64,000 bases of DNA from Pedobacter changchengzhani (GTDB lineage Bacteria > Bacteroidota > Bacteroidia > Sphingobacteriales > Sphingobacteriaceae). The translations under genes were made by a program, and so were the position numbers. Location: contig NZ_SJCY01000001.1 of assembly GCF_004354365.1 (NCBI RefSeq), positions 62,001 through 126,000 of the forward strand. Reading direction: 5' to 3'. Numbering within the stretch: the stretch's first letter is position 1; each line of letters begins with the position of its first letter. The notes beneath the pieces were generated by a model that did no database searches, had not been told where the DNA came from, and worked only from the letters and a program-made list of their open reading frames with translations. Positions 33,416-42,848 of the stretch are shown here, piece by piece.

Positions 33416-35071
33416 TTAGTTTGGTTTCTTAAACGTATCTTTTAGTGTAACGGTACGGTTAAAAACTAATTTATCTGCTGTAGAATCTCTATCTAAACAG
33501 TAATATCCTTTCCGAATAAATTGGTACCTGTCCTCTAAATTTGCATTAGCCAAGGCTGGTTCTATATAAACGTTTGGCAATACTGTTAAACTTTCGGGGT
33601 TCAAGTAATCTTTAAAATCACCTTCTTCAGCATCTGGAGTTTCTGATGTAAATAAGCGATCGTATAAACGAATTTCTGCGGTTTTAGCATGTTGTACACT
33701 TACCCAGTGGATAGTGCCTTTAACATTTATGCCACTCGTATCGTTTCCACTTTTCGATTCAGGAATGTAAGTACAATGCACTTCAGTCACGTTTCCGTTT
33801 TCATCTTTTACAAAATCTTCGCATTTAACAATGTATGCAAACTTTAACCTTACAGTTGCACCAGGCGCTAAACGAAACCATTTTTTTGCAGGTACTTCCA
33901 TAAAATCTTCACGCTCTATCCAAAGCTCCTTGCTAAAAGGAATAATGCGCGTACCGCCACCGTTTTCTGCTTCAGGATTATTTTCGCCGATTAAATCTTC
34001 TGTACCTTTTTCGTAATTTGTAATAACGAGTTTAATAGGATCCAAAACCGCCATTACACGGTTTGCAGTTTTGTTCAAGTCTTCGCGAATGCAGAACTCT
34101 AACAAACCGAGCTCAATTAAATTTTCACGCTTTGCGATACCTATACGTTCGCAAAATTCCCTAACACTTTTTGGTGTAAAACCTCTTCTGCGCAAACCAG
34201 AAATGGTAGGCATCCGCGGATCATCCCAGCCGCTAACTAAATTTTCGTGCACCAATTGCATTAATTTACGCTTACTCATTACGGTAAAGCTTAAGTTTAA
34301 GCGTGCAAATTCGTATTGTTTTGATGGATAAATTTCCAACTTCTCGATAAACCAATCGTACAATTCTCGGTGCGAAACATATTCCAAAGTACAAATAGAA
34401 TGTGTAATGTTTTCTATACTATCGCTTTGTCCGTGTGCAAAATCGTACATTGGGTAAATGCACCATTTGTTGCCTGTACGGTGGTGTTCGGCATGTTTAA
34501 TGCGGTAAATAATCGGGTCGCGCATCAACATATTCGGACTCGCCATGTCAATTTTAGCTCTTAAAATATAAGCACCATCGGCAAATTCACCATTTTTCAT
34601 TTTCGTAAAAATGCTTAAATTTTCTTCAATGCTGCGGTTGCGATGAATGCTATCTTTTCCGGGCTCAGTTGGTGTGCCTTTCAGGGTCGCAATTTCTTCT
34701 GCCGAACTTTCATCAACATAAGCCAAACCTTTTTCAATTAGTTTTACAGCGAAAGCGTACAATTCATCAAAGTAATTTGATGCATATAATTCATTTTTCC
34801 ACTTAAAGCCCAGCCATTTAATATCTTCCTGCTGGCTATTTACATATTCAGTTTTTTCGGTAACTGGGTTGGTATCATCGAAACGTAAGTTGGTATAACC
34901 GCCGTATTTCTCGGTTAGCCCAAAATTTAAACATATTGCTTTAGCATGCCCAATGTGCAAATAACCATTAGGTTCTGGCGGGAAACGCGTGACCAATGTT
35001 TTGTACTTGCCAGTGTTCAAATCGTTTTCAATAATCTCTTCAATAAAGTTCAATGACTTTTCTTCACTCAT
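33416..35071 (-). CDS. glnS: Glutaminyl-tRNA synthetase
   Basis: 551 residues, normal for bacterial GlnS. It charges tRNA-Gln with glutamine using ATP. The class I HIGH motif lies in PPEPNGYLHIGHAKA (near residue 40), followed by NLRFDDTNP and a KMSKS variant VMSKRKL near residue 265. GWDDPRMPTISGLRRRGFTP is specific for GlnS/GluRS, and the C-terminal beta-barrel anticodon domain is present. A TAACTTTG promoter element lies 22 nt before the ATG. Confidence 0.97.
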   Translation of the reverse strand: MSEEKSLNFIEEIIENDLNTGKYKTLVTRFPPEPNGYLHIGHAKAICLNFGLTEKYGGYTNLRFDDTNPVTEKTEYVNSQQEDIKWLGFKWKNELYASNYFDELYAFAVKLIEKGLAYVDESSAEEIATLKGTPTEPGKDSIHRNRSIEENLSIFTKMKNGEFADGAYILRAKIDMASPNMLMRDPIIYRIKHAEHHRTGNKWCIYPMYDFAHGQSDSIENITHSICTLEYVSHRELYDWFIEKLEIYPSKQYEFARLNLSFTVMSKRKLMQLVHENLVSGWDDPRMPTISGLRRRGFTPKSVREFCERIGIAKRENLIELGLLEFCIREDLNKTANRVMAVLDPIKLVITNYEKGTEDLIGENNPEAENGGGTRIIPFSKELWIEREDFMEVPAKKWFRLAPGATVRLKFAYIVKCEDFVKDENGNVTEVHCTYIPESKSGNDTSGINVKGTIHWVSVQHAKTAEIRLYDRLFTSETPDAEEGDFKDYLNPESLTVLPNVYIEPALANANLEDRYQFIRKGYYCLDRDSTADKLVFNRTVTLKDTFKKPN

Positions 35072-35093
35072 AAAAAGCTGTAAATTAGGATTA

Positions 35094-35101
35094 CAAAGTT
35101 A
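35094..35101 (-). promoter_or_regulatory. -7 promoter element of glnS
   Basis: Minus-strand TAACTTTG matches TAnnTTTG, with a 22-nt leader to the glnS ATG. Confidence 0.45.
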
Positions 35102-35235
35102 AAAACATTGAGCGGAATTTAGTAAGGAATATTGTTAAATGGTCGGCCATTTTTCGAACCTCGTTAAGCAACAAAAAACGAAAGACGAAAAACTTTGTAA
35201 AAATCAATACATTTACATCAACTTAAAGTTCATTT

Positions 35236-35655
35236 ATGAGTACAGTATTAAATAGGCCAATACGTGTTTTAGTAGCAAAGGTGGGTTTAGATGGACATGA
35301 TAGAGGCGCGAAAGTAATTGCAACTTCGCTGCGTGATGCGGGCATGGAAGTAATTTACACCGGCTTACGCCAAACGCCAGAAATGGTTGTGAACACAGCT
35401 TTGCAGGAAGATGTCGATGCAATCGGGATCTCTATTTTGTCGGGTGCACACATGACGGTTTTCCCCAAAATTATTCATTTAATGAAAGAGAAACAGTTAG
35501 ACGATGTGCTTTTAACAGGTGGCGGTATTATTCCCGAAGCGGATAGGAAAGCCCTCTCGGCATTGGGTGTTGGGGAATTATTTCCCCCCGGAACTACAAT
35601 GGCCAGTATAGCCGAATATATTAAGAATTGGGTAACAGAAAATAGAAATTTTTAG
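35236..35655 (+). CDS. Stand-alone cobalamin-binding subunit of an acyl-CoA mutase
   Basis: 139 residues forming one B12-binding domain. [18 protein letters not shown] carries the base-off/His-on signature DxHxxG (Asp19, His21, Gly24), then [11 protein letters not shown] and [13 protein letters not shown] line the nucleotide-tail pocket. It matches the C-terminal domain of methylmalonyl-CoA mutase as a separate protein, as in isobutyryl- or 2-hydroxyisobutyryl-CoA mutase small subunits. The large catalytic subunit is not in the window. The enoyl-CoA hydratase begins 2 bp after its stop, so both act in the same acyl-CoA pathway. Confidence 0.9.
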   Translation: MSTVLNRPIRVLVAKVGLDGHDRGAKVIATSLRDAGMEVIYTGLRQTPEMVVNTALQEDVDAIGISILSGAHMTVFPKIIHLMKEKQLDDVLLTGGGIIPEADRKALSALGVGELFPPGTTMASIAEYIKNWVTENRNF

Positions 35656-35657
35656 GC

Positions 35658-36437
35658 ATGATTTATCAAAATTTAATTACAGAAGTAAAAGAGCATCTTT
35701 TATACATTACCATCAACCGCGAGAAATCGTTAAACGCATTAAATAGAAGTGTTTTATCAGAATTAGCAACGGTAATTGATTTTGCCAAACACGCCGATGA
35801 AGTTAGAGGCGTAATTATTACTGGGGCAGGAGAAAAGGCTTTTGTTGCAGGCGCAGATATTAAAGAGTTTGCTGATTATGATGGAAAAAAGGGTGAGGAA
35901 TTGGCAAGAGATGGACAGCAAAAAGTATTCAACGCAATAGAAAATTCGCCAAAACCTTTTATAGCAGCAATAAATGGTTTTGCACTAGGCGGCGGTTTAG
36001 AATTGGCTATGGCATGCCATATACGCATTGCGTCTGAAAATGCTAAACTTGGTTTGCCAGAGGTTACTTTAGGCTTAATACCAGGTTATGGAGGCACACA
36101 ACGCCTAACCCAACTGGTGGGCAAAGGTAGGGCAATAGAGATGATTACCACTGCAAATATGATTACTGCGGTGCAGGCTGAGAAATTTGGCTTGGTTAAT
36201 TATGTGGTTGCTCAAACAGATTTAATTGGTAAAGCAGAAGAAATTTTAAATTTTGTAAAGCAAAGAGCACCGCTAGCAGTTGCCGCTGCAATAAGAGCAG
36301 TAATCGCTTCTGTTAATGAGGTGGATGGCTATAAAGTCGAAGTAGAATCATTTGGTAAATGTTTCGAAACATCCGACTTTAAAGAAGGTGTAGTTGCATT
36401 TTTAGAAAAGAGAAAACCCCAATTTGTGGGGAAATAG
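35658..36437 (+). CDS. Enoyl-CoA hydratase (crotonase family)
   Basis: 259 residues. It adds water to 2-enoyl-CoA in fatty-acid or branched-chain amino-acid breakdown. The oxyanion hole segments AGADIKEFA and GFALGGGLELAMACH are clear, with the two catalytic acids Glu115 (GGGLELA) and Glu135 (LGLPEVTLG), as in true hydratases. IPGYGGTQRL is the conserved helix start. The 2-bp gap after the B12-binding subunit indicates an operon, suggesting propionate, valine or isobutyrate metabolism. Confidence 0.92.
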   Translation: MIYQNLITEVKEHLLYITINREKSLNALNRSVLSELATVIDFAKHADEVRGVIITGAGEKAFVAGADIKEFADYDGKKGEELARDGQQKVFNAIENSPKPFIAAINGFALGGGLELAMACHIRIASENAKLGLPEVTLGLIPGYGGTQRLTQLVGKGRAIEMITTANMITAVQAEKFGLVNYVVAQTDLIGKAEEILNFVKQRAPLAVAAAIRAVIASVNEVDGYKVEVESFGKCFETSDFKEGVVAFLEKRKPQFVGK

Positions 36438-36536
36438 AAGCCAGTTTTAAATTAATTACCCATATTTAGAAAAAAGTGTAGAAAAAATTACCCGTTTTGT
36501 AAAATATTAAATATCTTGCACACATATTTGATAGGG

Positions 36537-37940
36537 ATGAAAAAACGGATACTAATTGTTGATGATGAAGTGAATATTGGATTACTTTTATCCAAGTTCC
36601 TAATTAGAAACGGGTTTGAGGTAGAAAATGCCATTTCTGGTGGCGGCGCGTTGGATGAGATGAGCAAAACTGCTTTTGATCTTGTGCTCTGCGATTATCG
36701 CTTGGAAGATACCGACGGCAAAGAAATGCTCATTACAATTAAAGATTTGTATCCCACAACTGGGGTAATTATCATTACAGGTTATTCTGATATTAAACTC
36801 GCTGTCGAACTCATTAAACTTGGTGCTTACGATTACATAACCAAGCCACTCTATCCCGACGAGATATTAAACACAATAAATAAAGCTTTAGAGACGCAAA
36901 GAGCCCTAAATGACGTTAAGCCGAAGAAAAACGTTACTGTATCAATTGAGCCTGAATATGTAGATTTTACCGAGTACATGGTGGGTGAGAGCGAACTTTC
37001 TAAAACGCTTTTAAAACAGATAAAAATTATTGCGCCAACAACTTACAGTATTATTTTAACTGGGAAAAGTGGCACGGGTAAAGAGTGCGTGGCGAAGGCC
37101 ATCCACCTAAATAGCGCAAGAAAAGATAAACCTTTTGTAGCAATGGATTGCGGTTCGTTAACAAAAGAACTTGCTGCGAGTGAATTTTTCGGACACGAGA
37201 AGGGTGCGTTTACAGGGGCATTTTACACTAAAATTGGCCATTTCGAACAAGCCAATGGAGGTACATTGTTTTTAGATGAAATTGGAAATCTCTCTTACGA
37301 TATTCAAGCAATTTTGTTACGAACCGTGCAAGAGCGTAAAGTAAAAAGGATTGGTAGCACCAAAGAAATAAGTCTTGATGTGAGAATTATCGTTGCAACA
37401 AATGAAAGTTTGATTGAGAACATAGGCAAAGGAACTTTTAGAGAAGATTTATACCATAGATTTAATGAATTTTCGATTCATGTACCTTCGTTAAAAGATA
37501 GAGGAGAAGATATTTTACTTTTCGCCGAAAACTTTTTAAAGGCAGCGAACAAAGATCTTGGCAAAAGGATTATTGGTTTCTCTGGTGAAGTTAAAGCGTG
37601 TTTATTAAATTACAGCTGGCCGGGAAACGTTCGGGAGTTAAAAAATATTATTAGACGTATTGCTTTATTAACAGATGGTGATACGGTTAAAGTTGATGTT
37701 TTACCACTTGAATTGTTATCATACGCTAATGTTTTTGAGGAAGAATTTTCAAATTTATCAATTAAGGAACAATTTATAGATGGAACTAAAGATTTAAAAG
37801 AAGCATCTAATGAAGCTGAATATGATATAATTCTATCTGTACTGAAAGAGGTTAACTATAATAAAACTAAAGCGGCAAAAATTTTAAATATAGATCGTAA
37901 AACACTTTATAATAAAATGAAGAGTAATAATGCTGTTTAA
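36537..37940 (+). CDS. Sigma-54-dependent response regulator (NtrC type)
   Basis: 467 residues from the ATG at 36537. An N-terminal receiver domain (ILIVDDEVN; phospho-acceptor Asp53 in LVLCDYRLEDTDG; Lys in YITKPLYPDE) is followed by an AAA+ domain with Walker A GKSGTGKE, sigma-54 contact loop GAFTGAF, Walker B GGTLFLDEIG and an arginine-finger region FREDLYHRFN. The C-terminus is a Fis-type helix-turn-helix (NKTKAAKILNIDRKTLYNKM). It activates sigma-54 promoters on phosphorylation. No histidine kinase is adjacent, so the signal is unknown. Confidence 0.93.
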   Translation: MKKRILIVDDEVNIGLLLSKFLIRNGFEVENAISGGGALDEMSKTAFDLVLCDYRLEDTDGKEMLITIKDLYPTTGVIIITGYSDIKLAVELIKLGAYDYITKPLYPDEILNTINKALETQRALNDVKPKKNVTVSIEPEYVDFTEYMVGESELSKTLLKQIKIIAPTTYSIILTGKSGTGKECVAKAIHLNSARKDKPFVAMDCGSLTKELAASEFFGHEKGAFTGAFYTKIGHFEQANGGTLFLDEIGNLSYDIQAILLRTVQERKVKRIGSTKEISLDVRIIVATNESLIENIGKGTFREDLYHRFNEFSIHVPSLKDRGEDILLFAENFLKAANKDLGKRIIGFSGEVKACLLNYSWPGNVRELKNIIRRIALLTDGDTVKVDVLPLELLSYANVFEEEFSNLSIKEQFIDGTKDLKEASNEAEYDIILSVLKEVNYNKTKAAKILNIDRKTLYNKMKSNNAV

Positions 37941-38025
37941 AATATAGGTGGTTTTCGCGTTTGAAAATTATAACAAAACAAATTTGGGCGGTTAACAATT
38001 TAATGGATATCCAGCACTGCAAACT

Positions 38026-39075
38026 ATGTCGGTATTTTCTTATAAACAGCGCAATAATATAAACCTTGTTATAATAATTGCTTTAGGCATGCTAATCGCC
38101 TATTCGCTGCAACCAATATTTAGCGCTATTTTAAGTACGCTGGTACTTTACACCATAATGAGGCCGGGTTTTATTTATTTGGTAGATGTAAAACGCTGGA
38201 ATAAAAGACTTACAGCTATACTTTTGATCTTTATTAGCATCATTTTAATTATTCTGCCGTTTTATGCGCTGAGTAGTATGGTCATCAGTAAAATTTCAGA
38301 ACTACGAAATAATGAAATTTTTTTCCGCAATCTTTTAGTTCAGTTTCAGCACCTTATTCCGATAAAAATTAATCAAGATTTAATTCAAGATGGGTTAAAT
38401 AAACTGGGCACATGGGCAACTCAATTGTTCCCTTCCATAATATCGAGTGCAGCAAACATTGTATTAAGTTTATTGGTAATGTACTTCTTACTATACTTTA
38501 TGTTAGTAGAACGAAAAAATTTTGAGCGTTCATTGTTAAAATATGCGCCACTTAGAGCGCAAAATGCTTTACGCTTTGCTGATGAGATGCGCTACAATAC
38601 TTATGCAAATGTTTTAGGCCAAGGATTAATTTGCTTGGTTCAAGGTACATTAGTTAGCTTATCTTTTTACGTACTGGGCTATAAAGATCCTGTTTTTTGG
38701 GGAGTTATTACTACTTTCATATCCTTTGTGCCGGTTTTGGGTCCGCCGATAGTATTTGTGCCTGCTGCGCTTTTGCAAATTGCAAATGGCAATGCATTTG
38801 AAGGTTGGGCAATGTTAATTTTTGGCTTCGTAGTTATTATCAATATCGATAATGTACTTCGATTTATAATCGCTAAAAGAGTTGGCAACATTCATCCGAT
38901 AATTACAGTAATCGGCGTAATTATTGGTATCCCATTATTTGGTATTTTAGGTCTCGTATTTGGACCTTTATTGCTGTCTTACTTCATGTTACTTATTAAA
39001 ATTTACGAAACAAGCACGCTCGCATCCGAAAGATTGGAAAGAATTAAAACAAATATGCCCCAAAACGAGTTATAA
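38026..39075 (+). CDS. AI-2E family transporter (TqsA/PerM-like permease)
   Basis: 349 residues with seven or eight membrane segments: three at the N-terminus, a soluble helical part (about 85-150), and a C-terminal bundle with VTTFISFVPVLGPPIVFVPAAL and IIGIPLFGILGLVFGPLLLSY, both hallmarks of the family. Members export small molecules or act as Na+/H+ antiporters; the AI-2 name is historical. It is followed by three small envelope genes on the same strand. Confidence 0.87.
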   Translation: MSVFSYKQRNNINLVIIIALGMLIAYSLQPIFSAILSTLVLYTIMRPGFIYLVDVKRWNKRLTAILLIFISIILIILPFYALSSMVISKISELRNNEIFFRNLLVQFQHLIPIKINQDLIQDGLNKLGTWATQLFPSIISSAANIVLSLLVMYFLLYFMLVERKNFERSLLKYAPLRAQNALRFADEMRYNTYANVLGQGLICLVQGTLVSLSFYVLGYKDPVFWGVITTFISFVPVLGPPIVFVPAALLQIANGNAFEGWAMLIFGFVVIINIDNVLRFIIAKRVGNIHPIITVIGVIIGIPLFGILGLVFGPLLLSYFMLLIKIYETSTLASERLERIKTNMPQNEL

Positions 39076-39143
39076 TTGTAACTAAGAAATAATTTAGTAG
39101 CTCTTAATTTTAATAGATTGTTTAACCCTTAAAATATATAATT

Positions 39144-39410
39144 ATGAATGATAATTCGAAAGTTTTAGTTGCTCTTTTAGCCGGATTAGCAGCAGGCGCT
39201 GCATTAGGAATTTTATTTGCACCAGAAAAAGGCGAGGAAACTCGCGATAAACTCAGCCAATCGTTAAAAGATCTTGGCGATTCGATTAAAGATAAAGCCG
39301 CAGATGAGATTAACAATTTATCTAACCTTAAAGAAAAAGTGGTAAACTCTATCAAAACTAAATTAAATAAAGTTGACGAAGATTATAACGACGACGTAGA
39401 GCACGCCTAA
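39144..39410 (+). CDS. YtxH domain protein
   Basis: 88 residues. One N-terminal membrane segment with Gly/Ala packing (VALLAGLAAGAALGILFAPEKG), the YtxH signature ending in APxxG, then a charged amphipathic helix (residues 30-88). Such proteins are often induced by stress and anchored in the inner membrane. First of three closely spaced small genes (24-bp gap to the next). Confidence 0.88.
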   Translation: MNDNSKVLVALLAGLAAGAALGILFAPEKGEETRDKLSQSLKDLGDSIKDKAADEINNLSNLKEKVVNSIKTKLNKVDEDYNDDVEHA

Positions 39411-39434
39411 ATTTTATAAAGCCTAATTAAAATT

Positions 39435-39815
39435 ATGCAAGAGAACAAAGAAAAAGATATAGAAGATTTAGTTGAAGATGCCAAAGGTTATTTAGCAACT
39501 AGGGTAGAATATACTAGACTTTACCTTGTAGAACAGATATCGAAAGTTTTTGCCGATTTGGTTACAAACTTAGTAGTTGTTGTTTGCTTTGTATTGGCAT
39601 TTTTATTTGGAACAGTTACATTAGCCCTTTATTTATCGGAAGTTTTGGGCAGCAATGCTAGAGGTTTCGGTTGCGTATCTTTACTTTACATCATACTTGC
39701 TATCGTTGTTTACTTTACCAAAGATAAGTATATAGAGAAAGCCATTATAAATTCTACGATTAGAAGATACTTTCAAAAATTAGCGGAGAAGGAGGGTAGC
39801 GATGAAAAATTATAA
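39435..39815 (+). CDS. Holin-X-like (phage holin superfamily) membrane protein
   Basis: 126 residues. A charged N-terminus (MQENKEKDIEDLVEDAKGYL), an amphipathic stretch (YTRLYLVEQISKVFADLV) and two membrane helices (LVVVVCFVLAFLFGTVTLALYL and GCVSLLYIILAIVVYF) joined by a short loop, then a basic tail. This layout fits the phage-holin-family/Actinobacterial Holin-X group, which is chromosomal and common next to YtxH genes. No phage genes are near. It overlaps the next gene by 14 nt. Confidence 0.65.
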   Translation: MQENKEKDIEDLVEDAKGYLATRVEYTRLYLVEQISKVFADLVTNLVVVVCFVLAFLFGTVTLALYLSEVLGSNARGFGCVSLLYIILAIVVYFTKDKYIEKAIINSTIRRYFQKLAEKEGSDEKL

Positions 39816-40236
39816 CATCAGAAATCTTAAAGATCTACAGGCTAAAAAACTTGAGCTCAAAGTAGATTATACTTTAAAGCAAACCATGCTAAAGGCCGAT
39901 GGCAAATTATATTTAAAGCAGTTTACAATTGGCGCACTGGCGAAAAGATTTTTTACACCGCAAAATTTCCTTAAAACAGACGATAAATTTAATCTGAGCG
40001 GTACCTTACTGTCATACGTGTTGCCATTTTTGATGAATAAAACGATTTTCCGAGGTTCGGGATTTATTACCAAAGCAATTGTTGGATTAGCTTCTGGCAA
40101 GGTTGGTAAAAGTTTAGATGTAGAACATCTATCAGCCATGTTTAATACTGTTAAAGGATGGTTTGGTAAATCTAAACCCCGTAAAGAAAAAAAGTTTATT
40201 GATTATGGCATACCGCCAGATAGTGAGACTTATTAG
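39802..40236 (+). CDS. Small protein of unknown function in the YtxH cluster
   Basis: 144 residues, overlapping the holin-like gene by 14 nt, so translation is probably coupled. Basic, with one possible weak hydrophobic segment (LSYVLPFLMNKTIF) and Gly-rich FITKAIVGLASGKVGKSL. No recognised family; position suggests a role with the two membrane neighbours. A terminator follows 50 bp later. Confidence 0.65.
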   Translation: MKNYNIRNLKDLQAKKLELKVDYTLKQTMLKADGKLYLKQFTIGALAKRFFTPQNFLKTDDKFNLSGTLLSYVLPFLMNKTIFRGSGFITKAIVGLASGKVGKSLDVEHLSAMFNTVKGWFGKSKPRKEKKFIDYGIPPDSETY

Positions 40237-40285
40237 CCTATTGGTTCATTAAATGATCATTCAAAACTAATTTAATCGAGAATAT

Positions 40286-40320
40286 AAAAAGCCACCTAAC
40301 AGTTTGTTAAGTGGCTTTTT
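40286..40320. terminator. Intrinsic terminator
   Basis: Arms 40286-40301 and 40305-40320 pair over 16 positions with one mismatch around GTT (AAAAAGCCAC...GTGGCTTTTT). It lies between the convergent YtxH cluster and aspS. Confidence 0.85.
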
Positions 40321-40355
40321 TACTAAATAGAACTCATTTTAATGTAAATTGAGTA

Positions 40356-42101
40356 TTACAACTCAGTTCTAATTTTTAGTTCTTTCATTTGTTTCTCATC
40401 AATCGTACTCGGACTATCAATCATCACATCTCTGCCAGAATTGTTTTTCGGGAAAGCGATTACATCACGAATTGAATCTAACCCAGCAAAAATTGAGGTT
40501 AAGCGATCAAACCCAAATGCAATTCCGCCGTGCGGTGGTGCGCCAAACTCAAAGGCATCCATCAAGAAACCAAACTGCTTTTGTGCTTCTTCGGTACTGA
40601 AACCTAAATGCTTAAACATTAATGCTTGTAAAGCCCTATCGTGAATACGGATAGAACCTCCGCCAATCTCCGTACCATTAACAACCATATCGTAGGCATT
40701 CGCACGAACGTTTTTAGGGTCAGTATCCAGCATTGCAATATCTTCCGGTTTAGGCGAAGTAAATGGATGGTGCATGGCATGGTAGCGTTCGGTTTCTTCA
40801 TCCCACTCTAAAAGGGGAAAATCTAATACCCAAAGCGCCGAAAATTTATTCTTATCGCGTAAGCCTAAACGATTGCCCATCTCCAAACGAAGCTCACTTA
40901 ATTGCTTGCGAACTTTATCGGTTCCACCTGCCATTACTAAAACTAAATCGCCTGGTTGTGTTTGGCAACTTGCAGACCATTTAGCCAATTCTTCTTCGCT
41001 GTAAAACTTATCTACTGATGATTTTAAAGAACCATCTTCATTATGGCGTAAATAAATTAAGCCAGTTGCACCAATTTGTGGACGTTTAATAAAATCTGTT
41101 AACTCATCTAATTGTTTACGCGTATAACTTGCGCAACCTTTGGCATTAATCGCTATTATTAACTCCGCATTATCAAATACTGGAAAATCTTTGCCTTTAA
41201 CCAACTCATTCATTTCAATAAATTGCATATCGAAACGCGTATCGGGTTTATCAGATCCATACAAGCGCATGGCATCCGCATATTGCATACGCGGTACTTC
41301 TGGTAAATCGTAATTGCGAACTTCTTTAAACAAAGTACGAATTAGCCCTTCGAAAGTATTTAAAATATCTTCTTGTTCGATGAACGACATTTCGCAGTCA
41401 ATTTGCGTAAATTCTGGCTGGCGATCGGCTCGTAAATCTTCATCTCTAAAGCATTTTACAATTTGAAAATATCTATCAAACCCAGAAACCATAAGCAATT
41501 GCTTAAAAGTTTGTGGCGATTGTGGTAAGGCATAAAACTCGCCTTCGTTCATGCGACTTGGCACTACAAAATCTCTAGCACCTTCTGGTGTAGATTTGAT
41601 TAAAACAGGCGTTTCAACCTCAATAAAATCTAAAGCATCTAAATAACGACGAACAGATTGTGCCATTTTATGACGTAGAACTAAATTGTTGCGAACAGGA
41701 TTACGGCGTAAATCTAAATAACGATACTTCATTCGCAGTTCATCACCGCCATCGGTTTCGTCTTCAATCATAAAAGGAGGTAACTTTGCAGGGTTTAAAA
41801 TTTCCAAAGCGGTCACTCTAATTTCTACATCGCCAGTGCTCATTTTTGGGTTTTTGTTGCTCCGTTCAACAACAGTTCCCGTAGTTTTAATTACAAATTC
41901 TCGGCCTAATAACCTTGCACTTTCGCAAAGCGAGATGTTATCATCCATATTAAAAACAAGCTGCGTAATACCATAACGGTCGCGAATGTCGATAAAAGTC
42001 ATTCCGCCTAAATCTCTCGATTTTTGTACCCAACCACACAAGGTTACGCTTTCGCCTAAATTATTTAAGGTTAAAGCGCCACAAGTTACTGTTCTTAACA
42101 T
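40356..42101 (-). CDS. aspS: Aspartyl-tRNA synthetase
   Basis: 581 residues from the ATG at 42101 ([16 protein letters not shown]). This start is supported by TATTTTTG ending 24 nt upstream, which contains the TTG of a longer frame. The OB-fold anticodon domain ([24 protein letters not shown]) is followed by class II motifs: motif 2 ([18 protein letters not shown]) and motif 3 (GIAFGFDRL). The GAD insertion domain is present, so it is the bacterial type. It charges tRNA-Asp. Confidence 0.97.
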   Translation of the reverse strand: MLRTVTCGALTLNNLGESVTLCGWVQKSRDLGGMTFIDIRDRYGITQLVFNMDDNISLCESARLLGREFVIKTTGTVVERSNKNPKMSTGDVEIRVTALEILNPAKLPPFMIEDETDGGDELRMKYRYLDLRRNPVRNNLVLRHKMAQSVRRYLDALDFIEVETPVLIKSTPEGARDFVVPSRMNEGEFYALPQSPQTFKQLLMVSGFDRYFQIVKCFRDEDLRADRQPEFTQIDCEMSFIEQEDILNTFEGLIRTLFKEVRNYDLPEVPRMQYADAMRLYGSDKPDTRFDMQFIEMNELVKGKDFPVFDNAELIIAINAKGCASYTRKQLDELTDFIKRPQIGATGLIYLRHNEDGSLKSSVDKFYSEEELAKWSASCQTQPGDLVLVMAGGTDKVRKQLSELRLEMGNRLGLRDKNKFSALWVLDFPLLEWDEETERYHAMHHPFTSPKPEDIAMLDTDPKNVRANAYDMVVNGTEIGGGSIRIHDRALQALMFKHLGFSTEEAQKQFGFLMDAFEFGAPPHGGIAFGFDRLTSIFAGLDSIRDVIAFPKNNSGRDVMIDSPSTIDEKQMKELKIRTEL

Positions 42102-42125
42102 ATTATTGTAATCTAAATTGAGCCG

Positions 42126-42133
42126 CAAAAATA
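42126..42133 (-). promoter_or_regulatory. -7 promoter element of aspS
   Basis: Minus-strand TATTTTTG matches TAnnTTTG and gives a 24-nt leader to the ATG at 42101. Confidence 0.5.
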
Positions 42134-42203
42134 CCGATTTTGTTTTAAACTTTGGAGTAGAACATTTTAAGTTTTTTTAAGGGCGGAATTTTGTATCTAC
42201 AAA

Positions 42204-42608
42204 TTAATATTTTTCTTCTAACACAACTTCTATTGCTACTATTTTCCATCCATCGGTATTTTTTTTCCAATGATAAATTTCCTCAATTTGGATGGTTTGC
42301 TTTTTGGTAAAAAGAAAAAAGTTCTTGTTATTCAACTTATATTTTCGGGCAATACGTTCTGTAAAAACATCCTCATTAAGCGATGATTTAACTCGATAAT
42401 ATTCGGATACAATGGAACGGGCATTTTCAAATACTTTCTTCGTTTGATCAATAAATGCTACTTTATTTAACTTTGAACCATCGGCGTCGGTGTATTTCAA
42501 ATCATCATCAAAGTACGTTATAAAAGGCGCTATATTTTTACTTTCATAAGCATTGTTAAGCTTTATCTCTATTTCATCTATTTGTTTCAAAATTCCCTCG
42601 ATTTCCAT
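42204..42608 (-). CDS. NTF2-like (DUF4440/SnoaL-type) protein
   Basis: 134 residues. An N-terminal helix (ILKQIDEIEIKLNNAYESKNIAPF) with FDDDLKYTDADGSKLNKVAFID, and a C-terminal sheet (YHWKKNTDGWKIVAIEVVL), match the cone-shaped NTF2-like fold. These domains bind small molecules or act as isomerases; no catalytic residues can be assigned. No signal peptide. The 240 bp between it and the MFS gene hold nothing recognisable. Confidence 0.7.
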   Translation of the reverse strand: MEIEGILKQIDEIEIKLNNAYESKNIAPFITYFDDDLKYTDADGSKLNKVAFIDQTKKVFENARSIVSEYYRVKSSLNEDVFTERIARKYKLNNKNFFLFTKKQTIQIEEIYHWKKNTDGWKIVAIEVVLEEKY

Positions 42609-42848
42609 AGTATGATTTACGTTTTGTTGTCGTTTTTAAGATTTGACAAGGTAAAATATTTATTGAACATTTGAATATTCCATTGGCTCCGTTAAACTGA
42701 TAATTTTCAACAGATACCTTATAATAATTAAGAGTACACAAATCTGTAAAATCATAAAGCGTTGTTTTAGCAATTTTATTTGACAAAAAATTGATTATTT
42801 GATTATATCATAATATATTTAGCTTCCAAATAACCAAATAAACTAAAC

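Noticed and set aside
39435..39815. Holin-like gene as a sign of prophage
   Set aside because: No integrase, structural or lysis genes nearby; the YtxH/holin-X pair is a common chromosomal cluster.
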